6,322 bases of DNA, taken from positions 1 through 6,322 of the forward strand of contig SCVT01000736.1 in assembly GCA_004296815.1 (NCBI GenBank). The letters run 5' to 3'. Below, one piece after another: positions 1 to 5,198 of the stretch. Made by a program: the position numbers and the translations under genes. The notes beneath the pieces are model-generated. The model was not told where the DNA came from and did no database searches. It saw only the letters and a program-made list of their open reading frames with translations. Each line of letters opens with the position of its first letter. Within the stretch, counting starts at the first letter, position 1. Source of the DNA: Reyranella sp. (GTDB lineage Bacteria; Pseudomonadota; Alphaproteobacteria; Reyranellales; Reyranellaceae).

Positions 1-3
1 TGA

Positions 4-8
4 CTCCT
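4..8 (-). promoter_or_regulatory. Probable Shine-Dalgarno of a gene beyond the left edge
   Basis: Read on the minus strand, the bases just after the MoxR stop codon contain AGGAG, a strong ribosome-binding core, followed by only three bases before the window ends. A start codon a few bases outside the window is therefore likely, giving a tightly spaced downstream gene in the same operon. In many proteobacteria the gene after this class of MoxR ATPase encodes a von Willebrand factor A (CoxE-like) protein, but that gene is not visible here. Confidence 0.4.
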
Positions 9-14
9 ATGGAG

Positions 15-863
15 TTATTGGCGCTGCTCCCGGCGCGCCATGAAGGCCAGACGCTCGAACAGGTGGACGTCCTGTTCGTTCTTGAGCAGCGCACCGTGCA
101 GCGGCGGGATGAGCTGCTTGGAATCCTTGGACCGCAGCGACTCGGGCGACATGTCCTCGACCATGAGGAGCTTCAGCCAGTCGAGCAGCTCGGAGGTCGA
201 GGGCTTCTTCTTGAGGCCCGGCACTTCGCGGATGTCGTAGAAAACGTTCAGCGCCTCGCGCAGCAGGTTGCGCTGCAGGTCCGGGAAGTGGACGTCGACG
301 ATTTGCGTCATCGTCTCGCGATCGGGGAAGCGGATGTAGTGGAAGAAGCAACGGCGCAGGAAGGCGTCCGGCAGTTCCTTCTCGTTGTTCGAGGTGATCA
401 TCACGATCGGGCGCTGCTCCGCCTTGATCGTCTGCTGCGTCTCGTAGACGTAGAACTGCATGCGATCGAGCTCGAGCAGCAGGTCGTTCGGGAACTCGAT
501 GTCGGCCTTGTCGATCTCGTCGATCAGCAGGATCGGCCGCTGGTCGGCCGTGAAGGCGTCCCACATCTTGCCGCGCTTGATGTAGTTCGAGATGTCCTTG
601 ACCCGCTCGTCGCCGAGCTGGCTGTCGCGCAGGCGGGAGACCGCGTCGTACTCGTAGAGGCCCTGCTGCGCCTTGGTGGTCGACTTGATGTGCCACTCGA
701 TGATCGGCGCGTTCAGCGCCTTGGCGACCTCGTGGGCAAGGACGGTCTTGCCGGTGCCCGGCTCACCCTTGATGAGCAGCGGCCGCTGCAGCGCGATCGA
801 CGCGTTCACGGCAACGCGCAGGTCGTCGCTGGCAACGTAGGAGTCGGTACCGGTAAATTTCAT
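15..863 (-). CDS. MoxR-family AAA+ ATPase
   Basis: This is a 282-residue cytoplasmic AAA+ ATPase of the MoxR class. Members act as chaperone-like ATPases that help mature or insert cofactors into partner enzymes, usually together with a VWA-domain protein. The sequence shows a Walker A motif GEPGTGKT (residues 33-40), a Walker B segment ILLIDEID (111-118), a sensor-1 segment ITSNN (156-160) and a paired arginine LRR (169-171) in the arginine-finger position, followed by a helical lid ending near residue 280. The length is normal for the family. The open frame extends upstream to an ATG at 926, but MKFTG at 863 was chosen because family members begin just before the first AAA+ strand. No strong ribosome-binding site is seen for either start. 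It lies 79 bp downstream of the cytochrome b gene on the same strand, so cotranscription is possible. The enzyme it serves cannot be named. Confidence 0.9.
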   Translation of the reverse strand: MKFTGTDSYVASDDLRVAVNASIALQRPLLIKGEPGTGKTVLAHEVAKALNAPIIEWHIKSTTKAQQGLYEYDAVSRLRDSQLGDERVKDISNYIKRGKMWDAFTADQRPILLIDEIDKADIEFPNDLLLELDRMQFYVYETQQTIKAEQRPIVMITSNNEKELPDAFLRRCFFHYIRFPDRETMTQIVDVHFPDLQRNLLREALNVFYDIREVPGLKKKPSTSELLDWLKLLMVEDMSPESLRSKDSKQLIPPLHGALLKNEQDVHLFERLAFMARREQRQ

Positions 864-895
864 GGTGCAAAATCCAAGTTTCACTGAGGTTTCGG

Positions 896-912
896 CCACC
901 CTAGAGGGGTGG
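896..912 (-). other. Inverted repeat between cytochrome b and MoxR genes
   Basis: CCACCC and GGGTGG form a perfect 6 bp inverted repeat around a 5-base loop in the 79 bp gap between the cytochrome b stop and the MoxR start. A second imperfect GGCC-based hairpin sits at about 916-932. Neither is followed by a T-run on the minus strand, so a full intrinsic terminator is not supported. They may only reduce read-through or be chance pairings in GC-rich DNA. Confidence 0.25.
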
Positions 913-942
913 TTCTGGGCCAGCAAGGCCAGTGGGAGCAGG

Positions 943-1638
943 TCAGCCGCCCGCCCGCACGATGAAGTAGACGATGGCCGCGGAGGCGATCAGCAGCGAG
1001 GCGGCGAGGCGCGCCGAGGCAAAGCTGAGACGCGGCGCCGGCGCGCCGGGCTCGACGACCTGGTGGACGGGCTTGCGGCCGGTCAGCATGGCGCCGATCA
1101 GGTTGTGCCGCTTCCACACGAGGTAGACCAGCACGGCGAGGACGTGCAGCGCCGCCAGCCAGATCAGCACAGTCACCCAGTAGCCGTGGAAGGCCGACAG
1201 GCGATCGACCCACTTGTCGGGCACCGTGTTGGCCAGCGGCCCGTTCACCATGCCGGTATCGGTGTCGGCGGCGAAGAGGCCCGCCACGGCCTGCGCCAGC
1301 ACCGCGAAGATCATGACGAGGACCATCATGCCGCCGAGCGCATTGTGCCCGGCATCGTGCGGGCCGGCCTTGCTGAACAGGTGGCCGACATGGGCGAGCG
1401 CCGCCTTCGGTCCCCTGATGAAGTTCGAGAAGCGCGCCGTCGTGCTGCCGACGAAGCCCCAGGCGATGCGGAAGATCAGCAGGGTGAGGATCGCGTAGCC
1501 CGACCAGAAGTGCAGGTTCATCCAGTCGCCGCCGGCGCGGCCGCTGAAGTACGAGACGCAGAGCAGAATCACGAGCGTCCAGTGGAACAGCCGGACGGGC
1601 ACGTCCCAGACGAGGATCTTGTCGTTCTTGGCAGCCAT
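943..1638 (-). CDS. Cytochrome b561-type membrane protein (cytochrome b/b6 domain)
   Basis: This is a 231-residue integral membrane b-type cytochrome, similar to the cytochrome b subunits that pass electrons between the quinone pool and periplasmic redox proteins (the Ni,Fe-hydrogenase b-subunit/b561 superfamily). The N-terminal WDVPVRLFHW motif (residues 11-20) is typical and carries the candidate heme ligand H19. Other histidines in the expected places are H43 (NLHFWSG), H98 (GHNALGG), H151 (FHGYW) and H165 (LHVL). Hydrophobic segments at roughly 16-32, 43-65, 99-122, 152-175 and 210-228 suggest four core helices plus a C-terminal one. The start at 1638 was preferred over an in-frame ATG at 1665 because AAGGGGAG lies at proper spacing before it on the minus strand. 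It is divergent from the cytochrome c' gene, which makes that protein a plausible electron partner, although this is inference. Confidence 0.88.
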   Translation of the reverse strand: MAAKNDKILVWDVPVRLFHWTLVILLCVSYFSGRAGGDWMNLHFWSGYAILTLLIFRIAWGFVGSTTARFSNFIRGPKAALAHVGHLFSKAGPHDAGHNALGGMMVLVMIFAVLAQAVAGLFAADTDTGMVNGPLANTVPDKWVDRLSAFHGYWVTVLIWLAALHVLAVLVYLVWKRHNLIGAMLTGRKPVHQVVEPGAPAPRLSFASARLAASLLIASAAIVYFIVRAGG

Positions 1639-1711
1639 CTGACTCCCCTTGAGAACGCCAAGCATAATCAGACCGGCGCCTGTGCAAGGCCTAGCACACG
1701 CAGTCGTGAAC

Positions 1712-1730
1712 GGTCATTCGGCACATGACC
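1712..1730. promoter_or_regulatory. Inverted repeat in divergent cytochrome promoter region
   Basis: GGTCAT, seven bases, ATGACC: a perfect 6+6 bp dyad lies in the 184 bp between the divergent cytochrome b and cytochrome c' genes, 74 bp from the first and 93 bp from the second start. Its size and place suit the operator of a dimeric regulator controlling both genes. It does not match the FNR consensus TTGAT-N4-ATCAA, and the regulator is unknown. No convincing -35/-10 pair was identified in the interval. Confidence 0.3.
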
Positions 1731-1822
1731 TGTTCGCTTCCGCCTCGACCTCTGCAACAAATAGGCGAGTGGCTAGGCATAAATTGTCCGCCGGTCGTGG
1801 AATTTCAGAAGGGGATGGCCTC

Positions 1823-2278
1823 ATGAGGAAGACTGTCGTTGTGGCACTGATCGGCGCGCTCGCGGCCGGTGCGATGGTGGGCGGCGCGACGGTGGCGTTG
1901 GCGCAGGCCGACGTCATCAAGGCGCGTCAGGACAATCGCAAGCAGGCCGGCGCCGCGATGCGCGCCATCAAGGCCGTCGTCGACGCCAAGGGCCCGACGG
2001 CTCCGGCGGTTGCCGAGGCAGCCAAGCTCAAGACGCTGGAAGCGGCGTTCGTGAAGATGTTCCCGGCCGGCTCGGGCACGGGCGAGACCAAGGCGCTGCC
2101 GGTGATCTGGACCGACTGGGCCGGCTTCGAGGCCGCCAGCAAGGCGTCCGATGTCGCCTACGACAAGCTCGCGGTCGCCGCCGGCTCGGGCAATGCCGAG
2201 GCGCTGGCCGCGGCGTTCGCCGACACCGGCAAGACCTGCGGCGCCTGCCACGACAAGTTCCGCGCCAAGGCCAACTAG
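1823..2278 (+). CDS. Cytochrome c' (class II periplasmic cytochrome c)
   Basis: This is a 151-residue secreted c-type cytochrome of the cytochrome c' (c-556) family: four-helix-bundle heme proteins with a C-terminal heme site, linked to periplasmic electron transfer or to binding of NO. Residues 1-28 form a Sec signal peptide (MRKT, a hydrophobic core, then LAQA before Asp29-30). The mature part shows the family's IKARQ segment (R35), the central FPAGSG..ETKALPVIW stretch (about 80-96) and the heme-binding CGACH motif (C139, C142, H143) close to the C-terminus, as expected for class II. The ATG at 1823 is preceded by AGAAGGGGA at good spacing. An upstream in-frame start at 1649 would destroy the signal peptide and is rejected. 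The gene is divergent from a cytochrome b561-type gene and ends in a strong terminator. Confidence 0.93.
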   Translation: MRKTVVVALIGALAAGAMVGGATVALAQADVIKARQDNRKQAGAAMRAIKAVVDAKGPTAPAVAEAAKLKTLEAAFVKMFPAGSGTGETKALPVIWTDWAGFEAASKASDVAYDKLAVAAGSGNAEALAAAFADTGKTCGACHDKFRAKAN

Positions 2279-2304
2279 TCCCGGGATCTCCCTCTCGGAC
2301 CATC

Positions 2305-2336
2305 AAGGGCGACGGCTTCCGTCGCCCTTTTTGTTT
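2305..2336 (+). terminator. Intrinsic terminator of the cytochrome c' gene
   Basis: A perfect 11 bp stem (AAGGGCGACGG pairing with CCGTCGCCCTT) with a 3-base loop is followed by TTTGTTT on the plus strand, 26 bp after the cytochrome c' stop. On the minus strand the same stem is not followed by T residues, so it acts for plus-strand transcription. Confidence 0.92.
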
Positions 2337-2359
2337 GCGCGCTTGTCTGCGGACAAAAA

Positions 2360-2464
2360 GAAAGGCCGGTCGCTTGGGGAACGACCGGCCTTCTGTTGGG
2401 CCCGTGACTGGGTGTGGGAAGGGTTGAGACGAAGCCTTGGGGTGTGTGGGAAGGGGGCTTCGTC
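2360..2464 (-). ncRNA. Two-hairpin repeated element, copy 1 (candidate small RNA or structured 3' end)
   Basis: This element shares two blocks identical to copy 2 at 3426-3524: a 34-base block (2360-2393) and a 33-base block (2430-2462), plus CTGGGTGTGGG in the linker (2408-2418). The first block is a perfect 11 bp hairpin (2362-2372 with 2382-2392). The second is a hairpin of 9 bp here (2428-2436 with 2456-2464). On the minus strand the order is a hairpin with a C-rich loop, a C-rich linker, then a GC-rich hairpin followed by TTTCTTTTTG, which looks like an intrinsic terminator. The strand assignment rests on that T-rich tail. It begins 10 bases after the TetR stop, so it could be the terminator region of TetR, a 3'-UTR-derived small RNA, or an independent RNA. 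I do not recognise a named RNA family. Confidence 0.45.
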
Positions 2465-2465
2465 C

Positions 2466-2485
2466 CGGTGGCCGTCAGGCCACCG
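2466..2485 (-). other. Hairpin with the TetR stop codon in its loop
   Basis: CGGTGGCC and GGCCACCG form a perfect 8 bp stem around a 4-base loop, and the TetR stop codon (minus strand TGA, 2475-2477) lies inside that loop. No T-run follows directly, so it is not a terminator by itself. It stacks next to the two-hairpin element and may protect the mRNA 3' end or be part of one larger structured tail. Confidence 0.45.
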
Positions 2486-3125
2486 CCACGGGCTGGTTGG
2501 GTACCGTAAGAGCTTGCAGAACGATGGCCTCGGCGGTGAAGCGCCAGGTGCGTGAGGCGTGCATCGGCGACAGGCGGAGCTGCTCGCGCATGTTCATCCA
2601 GCTGTCGAGACCGAAGGCGAGGTCGAGCGAGTCAAGCACGAGATCGCGCGACTCGGGATCGAGGTTGCCAAGCTCGGTCGCGAACCACACCGCGAGGCGC
2701 TCGCGCAGCAGCCGGCGCAGATGGGCGACACCGAGGCCGACGGCCGGCGCGACGCTGCGCACGCGCTCGGCGAAGTGCCACACCGGCAGCCACTCCTCGA
2801 AGAGCTGCGCGCGGTCGGAGACCAGGAGCTCGATGCGGTTGCTGAGCGGCGCCGCACAATCGACCGGGCCGTTGCGATCGAACGCGCGGCTGACGGCGAG
2901 CTCGAAGGCGGCGGCGTAGAGATCGGCGAGGCTGGTGAAGTGCTGGAACAGCGCCCGGCTCGAGACGCCGGCGATGGTGGCGATGGCGGCGGAGGTGGGC
3001 TCGACGTCGCCGGCCTGGATGAGGTCCAGGGTCGCCTGGATCAGGGATTGACGGGTCCGCAGGCCGCGCACGATGCGACCGTCCTGGGAACGCGAGACAT
3101 CAACCGGGAATCCGATAATTTTCAT
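2475..3125 (-). CDS. TetR/AcrR-family transcriptional regulator
   Basis: This is a 216-residue DNA-binding regulator of the TetR type, normally a dimeric repressor released by a small ligand. The N-terminal helix-turn-helix domain is clear: helix 1 at about 23-39 (RTRQSLIQATLDLIQAG), helix 2 at 43-53 (PTSAAIATIAG) and the recognition region at 54-70 (VSSRALFQHFTSLADLY). The remainder is an alpha-helical ligand/dimer domain without a recognisable ligand class. Start: the ATG at 3125 has no good Shine-Dalgarno sequence, but it gives a normal 20-residue lead-in to the domain. A palindrome at 3171-3186 and a 20 bp repeat at 3191-3210 lie upstream and are candidate operators. Its target is unknown. 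The minus-strand hydrolase operon 764 bp upstream is one candidate. The stop codon sits in a hairpin loop beside the two-hairpin element. Confidence 0.9.
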   Translation of the reverse strand: MKIIGFPVDVSRSQDGRIVRGLRTRQSLIQATLDLIQAGDVEPTSAAIATIAGVSSRALFQHFTSLADLYAAAFELAVSRAFDRNGPVDCAAPLSNRIELLVSDRAQLFEEWLPVWHFAERVRSVAPAVGLGVAHLRRLLRERLAVWFATELGNLDPESRDLVLDSLDLAFGLDSWMNMREQLRLSPMHASRTWRFTAEAIVLQALTVPNQPVAVA

Positions 3126-3170
3126 AGGGAAACCAATAGAATAAGAATTGCTTTAATGGATCGACTTTAA

Positions 3171-3186
3171 CACGGGTCGGACCGTG
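3171..3186. promoter_or_regulatory. Palindrome upstream of TetR, candidate autoregulatory operator
   Basis: CACGGGTCGGACCGTG has perfect 5-base arms (CACGG/CCGTG) and a central CG, centred about 54 bp upstream of the TetR start. TetR-type repressors commonly bind dyads of about this size in their own promoters. The arms are short, so chance is possible in GC-rich sequence, but the surrounding DNA is AT-richer. Confidence 0.35.
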
Positions 3187-3190
3187 CGTA

Positions 3191-3210
3191 ACTTGCAAAA
3201 ATGCATATCT
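3191..3210. repeat. 20 bp repeat, copy 1 (ACTTGCAAAAATGCATATCT)
   Basis: This 20-mer occurs again, identical and in the same orientation, at 3679-3698. Both copies are preceded by CGT plus one base. It contains TGCA-AAAA-TGCA, a partial dyad suggesting a protein-binding site. It lies 66 bp upstream of the TetR start on the minus strand, so it may be a promoter or operator element. Confidence 0.75.
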
Positions 3211-3425
3211 CGATCAGCATTAGGCCTGATTTTCGGGGAGTTTTTCGTCCGAGATAGACGCTTTTGGGTGATCTCAGTCTGCATTTGACCTGCAATTATT
3301 CTGGTTGCCCACCGTTCTATCCACGGCTTTTGATCAATTTTTTGCAGGGGTCAACCCAAGAGACCGTCAGGTCCTGTGGAAGATCGGGCCGTCACGGCGC
3401 GCGAACGGCCTGGGCCCGGAAATAC

Positions 3426-3524
3426 GAAAGGCCGGTCGCTTGGGGAACGACCGGCCTTCCTTAGGAGCCCGCCTGGGTGTGGGGTTATCGAAGCCTTGGG
3501 GTGTGTGGGAAGGGGGCTTCGATG
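3426..3524 (-). ncRNA. Two-hairpin repeated element, copy 2 (candidate small RNA)
   Basis: This is the second copy of the element at 2360-2464, with identical blocks at 3426-3459 and 3489-3521 and the shared linker core at 3473-3483. Stem A pairs 3428-3438 with 3448-3458. Stem B pairs 3487-3495 with 3515-3523. The two outermost stem-B pairs are A-T and T-A here, but G-C and A-T in copy 1, so pairing is kept despite base changes. The linker is 28 bases rather than 35. On the minus strand stem A is followed by TTTCGTATTT, a weaker terminator tail than in copy 1. No gene lies directly upstream: the hydrolase ends 364 bp away. That favours an independent transcript over a simple gene terminator for this copy. 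Confidence 0.45.
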
Positions 3525-3569
3525 AGCAGCTGGGAGGCTGCCGGCGGGCGTTGGGATTTCTGTGGGTGG

Positions 3570-3584
3570 AGCGCTCGGAGCGCT
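3570..3584. repeat. Short AGCGCT inverted repeat
   Basis: AGCGCT-CGG-AGCGCT lies 45 bp upstream (in minus-strand sense) of the second two-hairpin element. AGCGCT is itself palindromic, so the site is both a direct and an inverted repeat. It could be an extra hairpin of the putative RNA or a binding site. There is little else to support it. Confidence 0.3.
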
Positions 3585-3678
3585 GCCTGGATCGTCTAAA
3601 AGCCTTTCAGATATGAATTACATCAACGGTCTAACGTCTCTTATGGAGGCAATCTAACAAAAGACCCCCGGTTCCGTT

Positions 3679-3698
3679 ACTTGCAAAAATGCATATCT
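3679..3698. repeat. 20 bp repeat, copy 2 (ACTTGCAAAAATGCATATCT)
   Basis: This copy is identical to 3191-3210 over 20 bases. Downstream on the minus strand both copies are followed, after about 20 bases, by a related segment starting GTTA and containing TCCAT (about 14 of 21 bases match). This suggests that the two copies mark related promoter regions. This copy reads towards the second two-hairpin element with no gene between them. Confidence 0.75.
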
Positions 3699-3888
3699 GA
3701 TTCGGAAGATGGTGCGTGAATCCTAAGAATTCCTGCATGTTTCCAGCATCAGATAGGCAGAAAAGGGGGTGCAGACACCACGAAAATTGATCGAAATTCG
3801 ACAAAATACGGTTATTTTTCAATACGTTGATGAGCTCAACAGCGACTCCGGCCTGAGAATCGGCTGCAAATAGCTGGGACGACTGGCC

Positions 3889-4749
3889 TCATAGCCCTGC
3901 GACCTCGGCCAGGACGGCCCGCAGATGGCCGAGGAAGCGCTCGGGATCCTCGCTCATCGGGAAATGGCCGAGCCCCGGCATGATCACGCACTTCGCGTCG
4001 GGCACGAGGGAAGCGACCTCCTGCGTCTCGGCCGGCGTGCACGAGTAGTCGTACTCGCCGGTGAGCAGGTAGAGCGGACACTTCTTTGCGTCGATCGACG
4101 CGATGCGCGACCGCAGATCGCCGTCGACCTTGTAGAAGTGGAGATCGCCTTTGAAGACTCCCGGACCGCCTTGCATGTAGTGCCACAGCGTCTCCCAGCG
4201 ATGAGCGCTCGGCGCATCGGGCCCGACGAGTCCCGACACGATGCCGGCGCACACTTCGCCGCCGTGCACATCGGCATGATGCAGCCACTCGGTGTCGTAG
4301 TACGGCGCGACGTGCGCCGACGCTTGCAGACCGATCAAGGCGCGGAAGCGATCGGCGTGAGTCGCGGCGAGGTTGAGTACGACGCGGCCGCCGATCGAGC
4401 AGCCCATCACGACGGGCCGATCGAGCGACAGCGCTTGCGACATGGCGACGACGAACGACGTGTAGAAATCGCGCGTCAGCCTGTATTCATCGCGCTCGAA
4501 GCCTTCGGGCGGCGAGGACTTGCCGTGCCACGGCATGTCGAAGGCGATGACGCGGAAGCGCTTGGTGATCTCCGCATCGTTCAGCACGCCGCGATACTGC
4601 CGCCCGTCGGAGCCGGCGGTGTGCAGGCAGAGGAGCGGAATGCCTCCTCCCTTCTCGGGCCCCGCTTCCTCGAAGTAGACGCGATAGCGGCGGCCCTCGA
4701 CCTCGAGCGCGAGATAGCGGCCGACGATGGGTTCCAATGCGGCGCTCAT
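3889..4749 (-). CDS. Alpha/beta hydrolase
   Basis: This is a 286-residue alpha/beta-fold hydrolase, probably acting on an ester or C-C bond of an unknown substrate. The catalytic triad can be placed: nucleophile S118 in GCSIGG (116-121), acid D234 in LLTGEYDYSCTP, and H262 in GLGHFPMSEDPERF. The oxyanion-side motif LHTAGSDGRQY is at 42-52, and FDMPWHGKSSPP at 70-81 is the usual strand-4 loop. There is no signal peptide, so it is cytoplasmic, and the length is normal. Its ATG overlaps the stop of the upstream SCP2-like gene as ATGA, with AGGTG upstream of the start, so the two are translationally coupled and likely cooperate. An SCP2-like partner hints at a hydrophobic or CoA-linked substrate, but this is inference. 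It is followed by a gene-free region without a clear terminator. Confidence 0.92.
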   Translation of the reverse strand: MSAALEPIVGRYLALEVEGRRYRVYFEEAGPEKGGGIPLLCLHTAGSDGRQYRGVLNDAEITKRFRVIAFDMPWHGKSSPPEGFERDEYRLTRDFYTSFVVAMSQALSLDRPVVMGCSIGGRVVLNLAATHADRFRALIGLQASAHVAPYYDTEWLHHADVHGGEVCAGIVSGLVGPDAPSAHRWETLWHYMQGGPGVFKGDLHFYKVDGDLRSRIASIDAKKCPLYLLTGEYDYSCTPAETQEVASLVPDAKCVIMPGLGHFPMSEDPERFLGHLRAVLAEVAGL

Positions 4750-5111
4750 CGTGCACCTGCCGCGGCGCGCGGCGCCTCGAGCACGCCCTTCACGTAGAGC
4801 AGGTTCGCCATCAGCGGCTGCAGGTCGCCCTCGAACGTCATGAGCCCACGACGCACCAGCGCCAGCAGGTCGTGGTCGCCGGGCGCAGGCCGCTTCTGCC
4901 AGAAGCGCCGCCAGCTCGCCTCGTCGGCGCGAATGGCGAAGCGCCAGGACGGCATCACGAACGGCCCCTCCTCGACCTTCTCGATGCGGCCCCGCAGGAC
5001 ATGGACCAGCCAGGCGCGCGGGCGCGCCTCGACCAGGAACCGGCCGGTGAAGTGGCGGCCGCGCCGCACCAGTGCTGCGTCGGCGTTCACGAACCTTGCA
5101 AGTTCCTGCAT
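4746..5111 (-). CDS. SCP2-like (sterol carrier protein type) small protein
   Basis: This is a 121-residue protein with the layout of an SCP2-type lipid-binding domain from about residue 20 to 115: a strand FTGRFLVEA, a second strand WLVHVLRGRIEKVEEG, WRFAIRADEASWRRFWQ (the usual strand then helix carrying an invariant-like Trp), and the C-terminal LVRRGLMTFEGDLQPLMANLLYVKGVL, which matches the family's 'G.. .i.Gd...l....' ending. Such domains bind acyl chains or other hydrophobic ligands. The ATG at 5111 was chosen because GGGAG lies seven bases before it on the minus strand; an in-frame ATG at 5144 has no such site. It is the first gene of an operon with the alpha/beta hydrolase (ATGA overlap) and is divergent from the Sel1 genes. 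The family assignment is by pattern only. Confidence 0.7.
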   Translation of the reverse strand: MQELARFVNADAALVRRGRHFTGRFLVEARPRAWLVHVLRGRIEKVEEGPFVMPSWRFAIRADEASWRRFWQKRPAPGDHDLLALVRRGLMTFEGDLQPLMANLLYVKGVLEAPRAAAGAR

Positions 5112-5198
5112 CGTTTCACTCCCGTGTTTCGGCCTCAATTCCATGCTAGACGATCCCGCACCATGCCAATACTGGCGGCACTTTCCGGGAGCTTCTCC

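Larger units (their letters stand above)
3126..3888. other. 763 bp gene-free interval with repeated elements
   Basis: No convincing coding region was found between the TetR start and the hydrolase stop. From left to right the interval holds a palindrome (3171-3186), the first 20-mer repeat (3191-3210), an unassigned stretch (3211-3425), the second two-hairpin element (3426-3524), a short AGCGCT inverted repeat (3570-3584), the second 20-mer repeat (3679-3698) and an AT-rich tail. Bases 3591-3840 are about 41% GC by hand count, far below the flanking genes. A weak dyad GTTGA/TCAAC at 3826-3840 follows the hydrolase but lacks a T-run. Confidence 0.6.

Noticed and set aside
9..887. Plus-strand open frame of 292 codons opposite the MoxR ATPase
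   Set aside because: The low-complexity Leu/Val/Arg/Asp composition mirrors the minus-strand ATPase, which has all the expected nucleotide-binding motifs.
2559..3170. Plus-strand open frame of 203 codons opposite TetR
   Set aside because: It has no recognisable domain and is fully explained as the antisense of a clear helix-turn-helix regulator.
2360..3524. CRISPR array or insertion-sequence ends
   Set aside because: Only two copies of each repeat exist, with unequal spacing. No transposase, no terminal inverted repeats flanking a gene, and no target-site duplications were seen.
3305..3616. Plus-strand open frame of 103 codons covering the second two-hairpin element
   Set aside because: The element's two copies differ by 7 bases in the linker, which breaks any shared frame. 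There is no ribosome-binding site and no domain, so the conserved part is better explained as structured RNA.
3631..3822. Minus-strand open frame of 63 codons in the AT-rich interval
   Set aside because: It starts with TTG, lacks a ribosome-binding site and has no recognisable features. It would also run through the 20 bp repeat.
3826..3840. Terminator after the alpha/beta hydrolase
   Set aside because: The GTTGA/TCAAC dyad has only a 5 bp AT-rich stem, and the minus strand afterwards is A-rich, not T-rich.
3925..4797. Long plus-strand open frame (290 codons) opposite the hydrolase
   Set aside because: The minus strand has an intact catalytic triad, a normal length and a coupled start. The plus-strand frame is Arg/Ala/Glu-rich with no recognisable domain, as expected for antisense frames in GC-rich DNA.
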